Positions 1-7,933 of a stretch of DNA of 26,393 nucleotides are shown one piece after another. The position numbers were made by a program, and so were the translations under genes. Location of the stretch: positions 1-26,393 of the forward strand of contig JBNKSV010000033.1 in NCBI GenBank assembly GCA_050297535.1, read 5' to 3'. How positions within the stretch are numbered: the stretch's first letter is position 1; each line of letters begins with the position of its first letter. The notes under the pieces are model-generated. The model searched no databases and was not told where the DNA came from. It saw only the letters and a list, made by a program, of their open reading frames with translations. Origin of the DNA: JAAGZL01 sp050297535. GTDB lineage: Bacteria; Pseudomonadota; Gammaproteobacteria; Chromatiales; Chromatiaceae.

Positions 1-249
1 TACAATATCCACCTCGCCCACGCAGGCCCAGACGATCGCGATAGTGAACATGGCAATGATGGTATAGGAGAGGAGTTTGCCGATGGGTGATGGCGGTCTT
101 TCCAGTATCTCCAGGGCGGATGGCAGGAACTCCAACGGCTGTTGGTTGCGTTTATCCTCGCCCAGTTGCGCACGGTTGGCCCAGGCCTCTTTCAGCGCCT
201 CCCAGTAGCCTTGCATTTTGCTGTCTGTTAAGAAGCGCCGGATATTCAT
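1..249 (-). CDS. HlyD-family type I secretion adaptor, N-terminal part (cut by window edge)
   Basis: The first 83 codons of a periplasmic adaptor (membrane fusion protein) of a type I secretion system. Visible are a basic and polar cytoplasmic N-terminus, the ERPPSP stretch at residues 50-55 that precedes the membrane anchor in HlyD-type adaptors, one transmembrane helix at about residues 60-77, and the start of the periplasmic part (GEVDIV). Its ATG shares the bases ATGA with the stop of the upstream exporter gene, and a GGAGG box at 260-264 lies inside the end of that gene, so the two are probably translationally coupled. In this family the adaptor links the inner-membrane ABC exporter to a TolC-type outer-membrane channel. 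The rest of the protein, and any outer-membrane partner or substrate, lies outside the window. Confidence 0.9.
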   Translation of the reverse strand, partial: MNIRRFLTDSKMQGYWEALKEAWANRAQLGEDKRNQQPLEFLPSALEILERPPSPIGKLLSYTIIAMFTIAIVWACVGEVDIV

Positions 250-2468
250 GATGGCCGTCCCTCCATCATCGGTTCTTTTTTAACCTGTTCCTCTGGATGG
301 GGCTTGGTTACCACCGGTCGAATGTTGGGCACGTTGTCCTGATAACTGTGAAGTTTGGCGTAGTAGCCGTTTTGCTCCAGGAGTTGTGCGTGGTTGCCGG
401 TCTCGATGATCTGTCCCTTGTCCATGACGATGATGCGGTCGCACTGGCGCACGGTGGAGAGACGATGGGCGATGATGAATACCGTGCGGCCTTTACAGAT
501 GCCGGCCATGTTCTCCTGGATGATGCGTTCCGATTCATAGTCCAGGGCGCTGGTGGCCTCGTCGAAGATCAAGATGCGCGGGTTGGTGATGAGGGCGCGG
601 GCGATGGCGATGCGCTGACGCTGGCCGCCGGAGAGATTGCAGCCATGCTCGCCTACCAAGTTGTCGTAGCCATCCGGTAGTTCCATGATGAACTCGTGGG
701 CGCCAGCCAGCTTGGCGGCCTGTACCACCATCTCCATAGGCAGGCCCGGATTGGTCAGGGCGATGTTTTCCCGGATGGTGCGGTTGAACAGAAAATTCTC
801 CTGCAGAACCACGCCTATGTTGCGCCGCAGCCAGGCGGTATCCACCACGCCCAGATCAACACTGTCCACCAGCACCCGGCCCATCTCCGGCAGGTAGAAG
901 CGTTGGATCAGTTTGGTCAAAGTGCTTTTGCCAGAACCGGAACGACCTACGATACCGATCACTTCGCCAGGTTGTACTTGCAGGTTTATGCCATCCAGTA
1001 CCACCGGTCCATCCGGACGATAACGGAACCGCACCTGATCGAAACGCACCTCGCCCTTTAGTTGCGGCATGGTGCTGCGGTTGGGATTGAAGCCTGGTTC
1101 GCGCGGGGTGTTCAGAATATCCCCCAGGCGTTTGATGGAGATCCCGGCCTGCTGGAAATCCTGCCACAGCTGCACCAGTTTCAGGATGGGGCCGCTGATG
1201 CGTCCCGCCAGCATGTTGAAGGCCACCAGCATGCCGACCGTCATGTCTCCGGCCATTACCGCGTAGGCGCCGAAGAAGATGATCCCCAACGTAGTGAGCT
1301 TGCTGATGAAACCGGCAATCTGGTTGGCGATGTTACCCAGGTATTGGGTACTGAAGGATGCGTTGACGTATCTGGCCAACTGCTCTTCCCAACGGCGCTG
1401 CATCTGCGGTTCCAGGGCGCAGGCCTTGACCGTCTCCACCCCGGTCACCGATTCGGTAAGAAAGGACTGGTTCTCCGCACCGTATTGGAATTTCTTGTCC
1501 AGCCGCGCCCGGAGTATGGGGGTGATAACCAGGGACAGGATGACGTACAACGGGATGGTGGCCAGCACGATCAAGGTCAGGGTGACACTGTAATAAAACA
1601 TCACCGCGAAGAAGACTATGGTGAATAGCAGATCTATACATAGGGTAAGGGCAGAGCCGGTAATGAAGTTGCGGATGGTGTCCAGTTCCCGCACCCGAGC
1701 CACGCTTTGGCCGACCTGGCGCGCCTCAAAGTACGGCAGAGGCAGGCCCATCAGGTGATTGTAGAGACGCGCTCCCAGTTCCACGTCCACCCGGTTGGTG
1801 GTGTGGCTGAAGACATAGTTGCGCACTCCGCCCAGGATTGCGTCAAATACAATCACCACAAAGAAGCCCAGGGCCAGGATCTCCAGGGTACTGAGGCCTT
1901 TGTGCACCAACACCTTATCCATCACCACCTGGAAGAACAGTGGTGTGATCAGGGCGAACAGTTGAATGAAGAACGATGCCAGCAACACCTCGCCAAACAG
2001 CTTGCGGTATTTCACCAGGGCGGGGATAAACCAGCGAATATCGAACTCGCGGATGGACTCCCCGATGCCGCCGCGCTTAGTGAGGAGGATAAGTTCGCCG
2101 TTCCAGCGCGCTTCCAGTTCGGTTAGGGATATCTGCAGAGGTGTGGTTTGATCCGCATTCAGGATCAGTACCTGTTGCTCGACTGGAGATGCATCAGATT
2201 GATCCGAGGCTGGTTCACTGATACGAGCAATAATGAAGTAATCACCATCCGGTGATTTAGCGATAGCGGGAAGTATATTCCCACTCAGTTCGGATAAGGT
2301 TGAGTTGATCTTGCGCGTCTTAAAACCCAGCAGCTTGCCGGCACGCAGCAGATCGTTATCAGATAGTGGCTCGTCTCCAGTGCCGAAGTGGTGTCGCAGT
2401 TGCGAGTATTCAGCAGGTATTTGTTGTAAGCGAGCCAGCGTTACCAAACATTGACACCCGGTATCCAT
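246..2468 (-). CDS. Type I secretion ABC transporter (HlyB-like) with inactive C39-like domain
   Basis: A 740-residue inner-membrane ABC exporter for unfolded proteins, probably RTX-type. It has three parts: an N-terminal C39 peptidase-like domain (1-130), a six-helix transmembrane domain (about 150-450) and a nucleotide-binding domain. The last shows Walker A GRSGSGKST (508-516), signature LSGGQ (612-616), Walker B IFDE with D636-E637, and the switch histidine H668. In the C39-like domain the usual catalytic DCG reads D2-T3-G4, and the usual histidine before the hydrophobic strand is Y77 (GDYFII). Both catalytic residues are therefore missing, and the domain should bind substrate rather than cleave a leader, as known for the HlyB C39-like domain. 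It overlaps the HlyD-like gene by 4 bp. A weak AGGGA box precedes the ATG. A 222-bp gap containing an inverted repeat separates it from the upstream permease gene. Confidence 0.95.
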   Translation of the reverse strand: MDTGCQCLVTLARLQQIPAEYSQLRHHFGTGDEPLSDNDLLRAGKLLGFKTRKINSTLSELSGNILPAIAKSPDGDYFIIARISEPASDQSDASPVEQQVLILNADQTTPLQISLTELEARWNGELILLTKRGGIGESIREFDIRWFIPALVKYRKLFGEVLLASFFIQLFALITPLFFQVVMDKVLVHKGLSTLEILALGFFVVIVFDAILGGVRNYVFSHTTNRVDVELGARLYNHLMGLPLPYFEARQVGQSVARVRELDTIRNFITGSALTLCIDLLFTIVFFAVMFYYSVTLTLIVLATIPLYVILSLVITPILRARLDKKFQYGAENQSFLTESVTGVETVKACALEPQMQRRWEEQLARYVNASFSTQYLGNIANQIAGFISKLTTLGIIFFGAYAVMAGDMTVGMLVAFNMLAGRISGPILKLVQLWQDFQQAGISIKRLGDILNTPREPGFNPNRSTMPQLKGEVRFDQVRFRYRPDGPVVLDGINLQVQPGEVIGIVGRSGSGKSTLTKLIQRFYLPEMGRVLVDSVDLGVVDTAWLRRNIGVVLQENFLFNRTIRENIALTNPGLPMEMVVQAAKLAGAHEFIMELPDGYDNLVGEHGCNLSGGQRQRIAIARALITNPRILIFDEATSALDYESERIIQENMAGICKGRTVFIIAHRLSTVRQCDRIIVMDKGQIIETGNHAQLLEQNGYYAKLHSYQDNVPNIRPVVTKPHPEEQVKKEPMMEGRPS

Positions 2469-2503
2469 TACCGTTTCCCTATCTATTATGTTATTCCAAG
2501 TCC

Positions 2504-2538
2504 ATTCTGATAAAGGTCGTCTACGTCTCTATCAGAAT
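2504..2538. promoter_or_regulatory. 9-bp inverted repeat upstream of the type I exporter gene
   Basis: ATTCTGATA at 2504-2512 is the exact reverse complement of TATCAGAAT at 2530-2538, with 17 bp between the arms and 26 bp between arm centres. It lies 36-70 bp upstream of the exporter ATG (2468). On the minus strand a weak promoter-like pair (TTTATC, then CATAAT 18 bp on) overlaps the inner arm, so it could be an operator for a dimeric regulator. It could also form a hairpin in a 5' leader. The rest of the 222-bp gap (2469-2690) shows nothing else I can support. Confidence 0.4.
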
Positions 2539-2690
2539 CGCACGCGCACAAACTCTCTATAGAATCAGAGTCTCCTCAGCTACCCTTAACAAGGCGGAAT
2601 TTAGTTCTAGTTATGTTCTCGCGTTATTTCATGCGAACATATCACAAGTTATATCCGTTTGAAAACCACCATCTTCATATTTAACAAAGA

Positions 2691-3896
2691 TCAGATCTCC
2701 CTCAGCCCTTCCGACGGCTCGATACGCGCAGAACGGAACCCGGCCAGCGCCGCAGCTAGTACCGATGATCCCATGGTCAGACCCAGCGCGATGAGATAGT
2801 GCTCCAGCTCCAGGGTACACACATGCTGTCCCACCTCCATCTGGCTGGCCAACATATCATTGATCGCCAAGGCCGCCATCTGAAAAATGGCCGCGGCCAG
2901 GCCCCATCCTAACAAGGCGGTGTATAACGCCTGTATCATGGGAAACCACATGATGTCGCCTGTTCTGAAACCCACCAGTCTCAGCACCGATAGCTGTTTG
3001 CTCTTCCGGTCCACGTTGGCCCAGAGGCTGGCGCCGAGGGATAGAGAAAAGCCCACCAGTCCGATGATGGCAATGGCCCAGTAGACCATACTGAGATTAC
3101 GGTCCATACGCTGCACCAGTTGGATATCCGAGACCCTGGTGCGCACATCAATACCCAGATTCACGAGACCATCGTGCAGATCGATTACGTCATAGATGGA
3201 TGTTGCGTACAGGCGAAAACCCGGATAGGTGCGCGCTGTTGCGCCTACGTCTCCCAGCCATCCCAACATTGGAACCGCACGCCCATCCCGATAATCCTCC
3301 AATGCCTCGGCAAGCTCTACCGAGGTAAACACCGCCTCTCGGGAAAACGCACTGGCAGGGGCAATAGCCAACACCTTAAGATTGACGTGGGCCCGCTCTT
3401 TCTGATCATTAAATCTGCGTACGATACTGCCATCCAGTTTATCGCCAGGCTCAACCTTGAGTTTGGATGCTGCAGCCTGGGAGAGCACCACGCCATCCAG
3501 TCCGGATGGAGCGGGCGCGCTTGCATCCAACAGTGGATCGCCAGAGGCGGATGGGATCACCTCCATGGGAAAGATACCCGGGGTATTCGCGCTGGTAATC
3601 TCCATGGTCGCGGCTATGCCCCTGGTGCGCGGCACGATAAACTCCACATCCGCTCGATTGCGTAACGCCTCTATCCATTCGGACGTGAACTTGCCGCTAC
3701 CGATCGGCATGATCTCCCTGTTACGCGGATCTTCAATCAGCTGATTTATCATGCCACCGACAATCCCGAACTTCAGACCGAACAACACCAGCATCGGTCC
3801 CAGCACCGAGGCCAAAGCCAAGATAAAGCAGCCTGACATCTGCCACTCGTGCAGATAGTCGCGGGTAGCCAGTCGAAAAGTCTTAAGTGGACGCAT
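2691..3896 (-). CDS. FtsX-type ABC permease, TagS-like
   Basis: A 401-residue permease with the MacB/FtsX layout: one N-terminal transmembrane helix (about 20-48), a large periplasmic domain (about 50-270), then three C-terminal helices (about 274-297, 318-340 and 366-390) and a short tail ending PSEGLREI. The N-terminus with a RDYLHEW motif followed by ALASVLGPMLVL resembles TagS, the permease that works with TagT upstream of the threonine kinase PpkA in T6SS loci; this is family recognition from memory. Such permeases usually do not move a substrate across the membrane but pass ATPase strokes to the periplasm. It lies 54 bp after the ATPase gene, with GGAAA before the ATG, and is probably co-transcribed with it. 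A lipoprotein-release (LolCE) role is the main alternative, but there is no LolC/E pair here. Confidence 0.8.
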   Translation of the reverse strand: MRPLKTFRLATRDYLHEWQMSGCFILALASVLGPMLVLFGLKFGIVGGMINQLIEDPRNREIMPIGSGKFTSEWIEALRNRADVEFIVPRTRGIAATMEITSANTPGIFPMEVIPSASGDPLLDASAPAPSGLDGVVLSQAAASKLKVEPGDKLDGSIVRRFNDQKERAHVNLKVLAIAPASAFSREAVFTSVELAEALEDYRDGRAVPMLGWLGDVGATARTYPGFRLYATSIYDVIDLHDGLVNLGIDVRTRVSDIQLVQRMDRNLSMVYWAIAIIGLVGFSLSLGASLWANVDRKSKQLSVLRLVGFRTGDIMWFPMIQALYTALLGWGLAAAIFQMAALAINDMLASQMEVGQHVCTLELEHYLIALGLTMGSSVLAAALAGFRSARIEPSEGLREI

Positions 3897-3950
3897 ATGC
3901 TATTTCCGGTCGTGTATCTTAGGTCTTGTACAACAAATAATGGATATGGA

Positions 3951-4745
3951 CTATCCCTTCACCACCGTCTCGGTCACCGTTCCATCTCCGGAACGTTGGG
4001 TATGATGTGAGAGACGCCGCAACTGCAAACGCTTAATGTGCTGCCAGGCGTGACTGGCAACGATTACGGTGATGTGCATCTCTTCCACCAATTCCAGGAA
4101 GAGCGACATGATCTTCTCTGCCGCAAACGGATCAACGGACGCGGTCGGTTCGTCCGCGATAACGATAGAGGGATAATGGGCCAGGGCCCTGCCGATGGCC
4201 ACGCGCTGACGTTCACCCGTCGACAGATCTTCCGGCAACTTGTTCAAATGGTGATGAATGCCCAGCTCTTTCGCCAGACGCTCAGCGGTACCGTCATCCT
4301 TCATACCCAGCACGTTGCGCGACAGATTGATGTTGTCCTTCACTGACAGGTAAGGCAATAGACCGCCGGTCTGCATGACATAGCCGATGTGATGGCGCCG
4401 CAGATCGCCCAAGGTATTCTGCTTACCGCGATCCCAGTAGCGTTTTATATCTATGGGTTCTAAATTATTTGCCTGCTTCTTTTCCGCTTCCCCGCTGTTT
4501 TGCGGACGAAAGCGAAAAGAGCCGACCGAGCTTGGCTGCAGGATGAATGAGAGCATATCCAGAAGGGTCGACTTGCCACAGCCGCTTTCTCCGATCAAAG
4601 CGATCTTCTCACCCTGGGCAATCTGCAGGCTCGGCACATTCAGACGGAAGGCCACACCCTCCGATTCTCTAGTCTTTATAACATCCCGCAAGTGATAGAT
4701 TAGCGCCCCACTCTGCGGTGGGCTTGCGTCATTATTGTCTGTCAT
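3951..4745 (-). CDS. ABC transporter ATPase, TagT/LolD-like
   Basis: A 264-residue nucleotide-binding subunit. It has Walker A GESGCGKST (52-60), Q-loop Q125 in the stretch YVMQTGGLLPYLSV, signature LSTGE (174-178, a variant of LSGGQ), Walker B IADE with D198-E199, and switch H232. About 35 residues more than usual lie between Walker A and the Q-loop (roughly 75-115, charged and polar). The QTGGLLPYLSV segment and the insertion agree with TagT of T6SS phosphorylation pathways, while the general fold is the LolD/MacB type. It should pair with the FtsX-like permease encoded 54 bp downstream. The ATG is 9 bp after the stop of the vWA gene, and a TAGG overlapping that stop may serve as ribosome binding site, so coupling is likely. 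Confidence 0.85.
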   Translation of the reverse strand: MTDNNDASPPQSGALIYHLRDVIKTRESEGVAFRLNVPSLQIAQGEKIALIGESGCGKSTLLDMLSFILQPSSVGSFRFRPQNSGEAEKKQANNLEPIDIKRYWDRGKQNTLGDLRRHHIGYVMQTGGLLPYLSVKDNINLSRNVLGMKDDGTAERLAKELGIHHHLNKLPEDLSTGERQRVAIGRALAHYPSIVIADEPTASVDPFAAEKIMSLFLELVEEMHITVIVASHAWQHIKRLQLRRLSHHTQRSGDGTVTETVVKG

Positions 4746-4754
4746 GCTGAAAAC

Positions 4755-6740
4755 CTACGGCAACATATCTAATGAGATGGGAAATACCGAATCCCCATCC
4801 ACTGGGCCTCCATCCAGACTTACCCAAAGATCGGTATGATCATGCAGGGCTTTATAGTAATTGATTTTGGATTCCAGCTCGTTGATAAATTTTATCTGAT
4901 CGCGAGCCGACCAACTCTGCCAATCTTGTAGTGACAGCTTCATGGCATCCGCGGTATACGGAAGATCTTCAATATACTCACGCATAAAGCCAAGATCCGC
5001 CAGACTGTTGCCTTCACCGGCCGTCACTGCCGTAGTGGTTCCAAGTTTTTCCGGATCTCTGGAGATGGTGGCAGCAAGACTCTTGAGTTCATTCAGGAAG
5101 TTCTTGGGAGATAGCAGTCCCTCTTCCGCCGTATTCAATATCTGCTTCAGGATATCATGCAGATCCGAAAGCTGATCTCTGGTCAACAACACCCTTACAT
5201 CCAGGACCTTCTTCTCCGGGTTGTTGAAATCACGATCCAGGATCCAGGCGTTAAATACGTTCGGTACCTTGCCACCGTCGTCCTTTTTCAGATACTGCAT
5301 GCGTAGCGCATAACCAAGCTTGGCCACCTTCTTCTGCAACTCCTGCAGTTGCGGGGTAGCAGCCGGCTGACTGCTAGCCACTTGGGTCTCAACAATCTCA
5401 CCGTTATCTGGCGTATTTTTGGCGGCTATTTTGACCTGATCTGTTATCTGGGCCGCCAGGGCGTCCAGTACATAACCGAACTCCACCACATCACCGGTTG
5501 GCACCCCATAATACAGGCTGCCGATCCCAGGCACATCTGACAACTCCCGATACTGCTCCTCGGCGCTGACATGATTGGCCTTAGTGGCAGGAGTAAGCAG
5601 GTGCAGGACAAAAATGGATACGCCATTGTCCTGCGCCAGTTGGCGCAGACCTTCAGCCGTCATACCGGTACTGGAGAGCGGATCGCTCTCACCACGCGCA
5701 CCGGCATCGGTGATCAACACCACATAGCGCGCATTGTGATTTTTCCAGTTCATGTCGGTTATGGCGCGCTTAACCCCAGCGTAGGCATCTTCCACAAAAT
5801 CCTGACTGGATACCTTAGCGGCGGAAAGCTCTTCCACCCTGGATAGAAAACCTTGGGCGCTCTGCCCTTCATCGAGTTTTACATAGGTACGGGTAAGGTA
5901 TTCGATACCTGGGGCAGCATTGGTGTTATCCCGGAATGAGACCAGACCAAAATTGACATGCCCAAGCAAGTCAGCTTTTTTCAGGCTATTGAATATCTTC
6001 TTAACAGCGCCTTTGGTTCGCTCAATATACTCGTCCATCGACAGGGTTGAGTCGATGGCAAATACTATCCCGGCGCTATAACTGCGCTGCTCATTACTCT
6101 TTTTAGTCGGGGCATCAACGGCAGGACCTTCATACTCAAGCGGTACGCTGGATACCTGCAGCATCCTGGCCCGTTCCGCACCGATGAATACGTCCTCAAA
6201 CTTATGTATCGGAACAAGATAGAAGTCATTCTGTATATCTATGTGTACATCCGGCTGGATCGCCACCACCGGGGAATCGTCGCTCATAGTCCCGGACTGG
6301 GCCTCTCGCTGCAGGGCGTTATAAGCGGCCTTGTCTTTTGCATCTACCAAACTCTTTAACGCATCCCGGTCACGAAACAGCAGACTGCGATCACCACCCA
6401 GGGGATCACGGAACACCACCGTCAGCCCCTGATTCCACTCCATGGTATCTCCAGACTGAATCCATCCTGCTACGGCCCCAAATCTATCGGTACCTACGCG
6501 CACCCATTCACGCTTACCTACCGTCTTCCTGTCGTAGACATAAAAGACGGTAAATGGGACAACGTCCTTGCCGCCCTGCTCTTTCGTAGACGCATACATC
6601 TTGGCCTGAGGTACGGCCAGGACACGTTGATACAGGGTTTGTTTTCCGGGGATCAGCAACGGACTCAAACGTCCTTTGTCATCCGCGACCACACTTCCAA
6701 CCATCAACAATAAAATGATGGCAATAAATCTCTTGTTCAT
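4755..6740 (-). CDS. Secreted von Willebrand factor A protein, like the periplasmic region of PpkA
   Basis: A 661-residue exported protein. The start chosen is ATG 6740, giving a clean signal peptide: MNKR, a hydrophobic core, then cleavage near VVA|DD at residue 19. An in-frame ATG at 6755 overlaps the preceding stop but adds only five residues and has no ribosome binding site. After a PGKQTLYQRVL stretch and an SH3-like segment with WVRVG and GWIQSG (about 30-110) comes a vWA domain (about 220-440). Its metal site shows D230-S-T-L-S234 (DxTxS form) and D345 in LITDAG. The C-terminus (about 470-661) ends FPISLDMLP. This order and ending match, as I recall the family, the part of PpkA that follows its transmembrane helix; here a signal peptide replaces kinase and helix. 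It is probably a periplasmic ligand- or partner-binding protein for the adjacent TagST-like transporter. Confidence 0.8.
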   Translation of the reverse strand: MNKRFIAIILLLMVGSVVADDKGRLSPLLIPGKQTLYQRVLAVPQAKMYASTKEQGGKDVVPFTVFYVYDRKTVGKREWVRVGTDRFGAVAGWIQSGDTMEWNQGLTVVFRDPLGGDRSLLFRDRDALKSLVDAKDKAAYNALQREAQSGTMSDDSPVVAIQPDVHIDIQNDFYLVPIHKFEDVFIGAERARMLQVSSVPLEYEGPAVDAPTKKSNEQRSYSAGIVFAIDSTLSMDEYIERTKGAVKKIFNSLKKADLLGHVNFGLVSFRDNTNAAPGIEYLTRTYVKLDEGQSAQGFLSRVEELSAAKVSSQDFVEDAYAGVKRAITDMNWKNHNARYVVLITDAGARGESDPLSSTGMTAEGLRQLAQDNGVSIFVLHLLTPATKANHVSAEEQYRELSDVPGIGSLYYGVPTGDVVEFGYVLDALAAQITDQVKIAAKNTPDNGEIVETQVASSQPAATPQLQELQKKVAKLGYALRMQYLKKDDGGKVPNVFNAWILDRDFNNPEKKVLDVRVLLTRDQLSDLHDILKQILNTAEEGLLSPKNFLNELKSLAATISRDPEKLGTTTAVTAGEGNSLADLGFMREYIEDLPYTADAMKLSLQDWQSWSARDQIKFINELESKINYYKALHDHTDLWVSLDGGPVDGDSVFPISLDMLP

Positions 6741-6754
6741 TCCAATTGTTCCCA

Positions 6755-7483
6755 TTATCGCAACTGCAGCATCAGACGTTGCGCCTCGCTGCTACCATCT
6801 TCAGCTTGTTGTTTTATGCGCCTAGCCAAATCGGCAAGTTTCTGTTTCGCACCATTATCGCCAGCGGCTATAGCAATCTTGTACCACTTAATGGCCTGAG
6901 CCGGATCGGGGGCATCCAGGGCGCTGGTAACGCTGGTGTAATATATTGGGTCAGCCATAGTTCCCAAAACCATTGCTGCTAAGGCGTGGCCGCGCTTGGC
7001 TGCGAAAAAATAGAGCAAGTAGGCGTTCTCATTATCGCCCATCTTGCGCCGCATCTCGGCCTCCTCAAATGCCTTTTGGCCAGAGTCATCGCCATCTTCG
7101 CGTAACTGGGTTATCAATGACCTCACATCCGCGCCGTCATCAGTAGCATCCGGTCTGGATATAGCGCCATCAGGTTGTGAGTCTGCATCCTGACCAGCAG
7201 TATCTGACGCATCTTCACTAACAGTATTACCTTCATCATCCAATGGACGTATTACCGGAAGGCTGGTATCCAATGGTTGGATGACTGAATCGAGCTTGGG
7301 CAACGGCTTCTTGGCATCATCAGTATCATCGCCCGGAACCAGCCATACCGCCAATCCGGTCAATATGATAACCACCAGTATTGGCACGATAAGGTTTTTC
7401 TCTGAACCGGTTTTTTGCTCAAAAACCGGATCGTTCTCATTCTCTTCCATGGTATCTAATTTGTCTGTAATTAATTCTTTCAT
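6755..7483 (-). CDS. Single-pass membrane protein with periplasmic Sel1-like repeats
   Basis: From ATG 7483 the protein has 242 residues. A short acidic cytoplasmic tail (1-30) contains several Thr/Ser. One transmembrane helix follows (31-49), then an acidic, proline- and aspartate-rich linker (51-135) holding two copies of a VI(Q/R)PLD motif. The C-terminal helical domain has Sel1/TPR-like units, for example AYLLYFFAAKRGHALAA (154-170) and DPAQAIKWYKIAIAAGD (193-209). The start is uncertain: the frame is open to 7627, but the extra 48 residues do not look like this family. ATG 7450 is also possible, and none has a clear ribosome binding site. It is first in the run of four genes and its stop TAA shares one base with the upstream vWA ATG (6755). 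I infer a scaffold role in the vWA/ABC complex; no enzymatic motif is visible. Confidence 0.7.
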   Translation of the reverse strand: MKELITDKLDTMEENENDPVFEQKTGSEKNLIVPILVVIILTGLAVWLVPGDDTDDAKKPLPKLDSVIQPLDTSLPVIRPLDDEGNTVSEDASDTAGQDADSQPDGAISRPDATDDGADVRSLITQLREDGDDSGQKAFEEAEMRRKMGDNENAYLLYFFAAKRGHALAAMVLGTMADPIYYTSVTSALDAPDPAQAIKWYKIAIAAGDNGAKQKLADLARRIKQQAEDGSSEAQRLMLQLR

Positions 7484-7633
7484 AATCTGGCAGATGGAAG
7501 ATCGCATGGCTGATAACAGATTTTTGATCACACACCAGAAATTCACGCACTGGATAAGCCACCGAACAAGCCATACTTTACTATGCCAACTCCTAATTCT
7601 ATGCAGAAACCAAACATCCTGACGCAACTTAGC

Positions 7634-7662
7634 AGGCTAAGCCGCACACCCAAACCTGTCAA
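7634..7662 (-). promoter_or_regulatory. Candidate promoter of the Sel1/vWA/ABC gene run
   Basis: On the minus strand a perfect TTGACA (-35, 7657-7662) is followed after 17 bp by TAGCCT (-10, 7634-7639), which keeps the first, second and last consensus bases. Transcription would start near 7627, leaving a leader of about 145 nt before ATG 7483. With the next entry it accounts for the roughly 450-bp gap 7484-7933 between divergent genes, where I see no further gene. Confidence 0.4.
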
Positions 7663-7765
7663 GCATTAACTGGGAAAAGATGCCCTGGTTTAACGAACCC
7701 TGACATCTTTCTTGGTCATTTCTGGCCAGTACCGCCACATATTCGGGCCCAGCCATTCAAATAAC

Positions 7766-7794
7766 TCGGCATTCTGAATAACTCCGTATATAAT
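7766..7794 (+). promoter_or_regulatory. Candidate promoter of the L,D-transpeptidase gene
   Basis: TCGGCA (-35, 7766-7771) and a perfect TATAAT (-10, 7789-7794) are separated by 17 bp on the plus strand. Transcription would start near 7801 and give a leader of about 130 nt. The leader region is AT-rich and contains an imperfect dyad (ATAATAACA with TGTTTTTATTAT) at about 7799-7821. Confidence 0.45.
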
Positions 7795-7933
7795 TCACAT
7801 AATAACATGCTGTTTTTATTATCAAAAATATTAACTACCCAGTCATAGCAGCCTGTTAGAGTTAAGGCCGGTTTATACATTTGTGATGTATCGCTGGCCA
7901 CAATAAGATGATTTGCGTTTATGGATAACTACG

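Noticed and set aside
1062..1628. Long plus-strand reading frame (188 codons) inside the type I exporter gene
   Set aside because: It is antisense to a well-supported gene, has low-complexity His/Gln/Gly-rich content and no family resemblance.
2691..7483. Complete type VI secretion locus
   Set aside because: No Tss structural genes, Hcp, VgrG, kinase or phosphatase are present in the window; only TagST- and PpkA-like parts are seen.
7716..7901. 61-codon minus-strand frame in the divergent gap
   Set aside because: No ribosome binding site, and it overlaps the promoter boxes of the L,D-transpeptidase; its sequence looks random.
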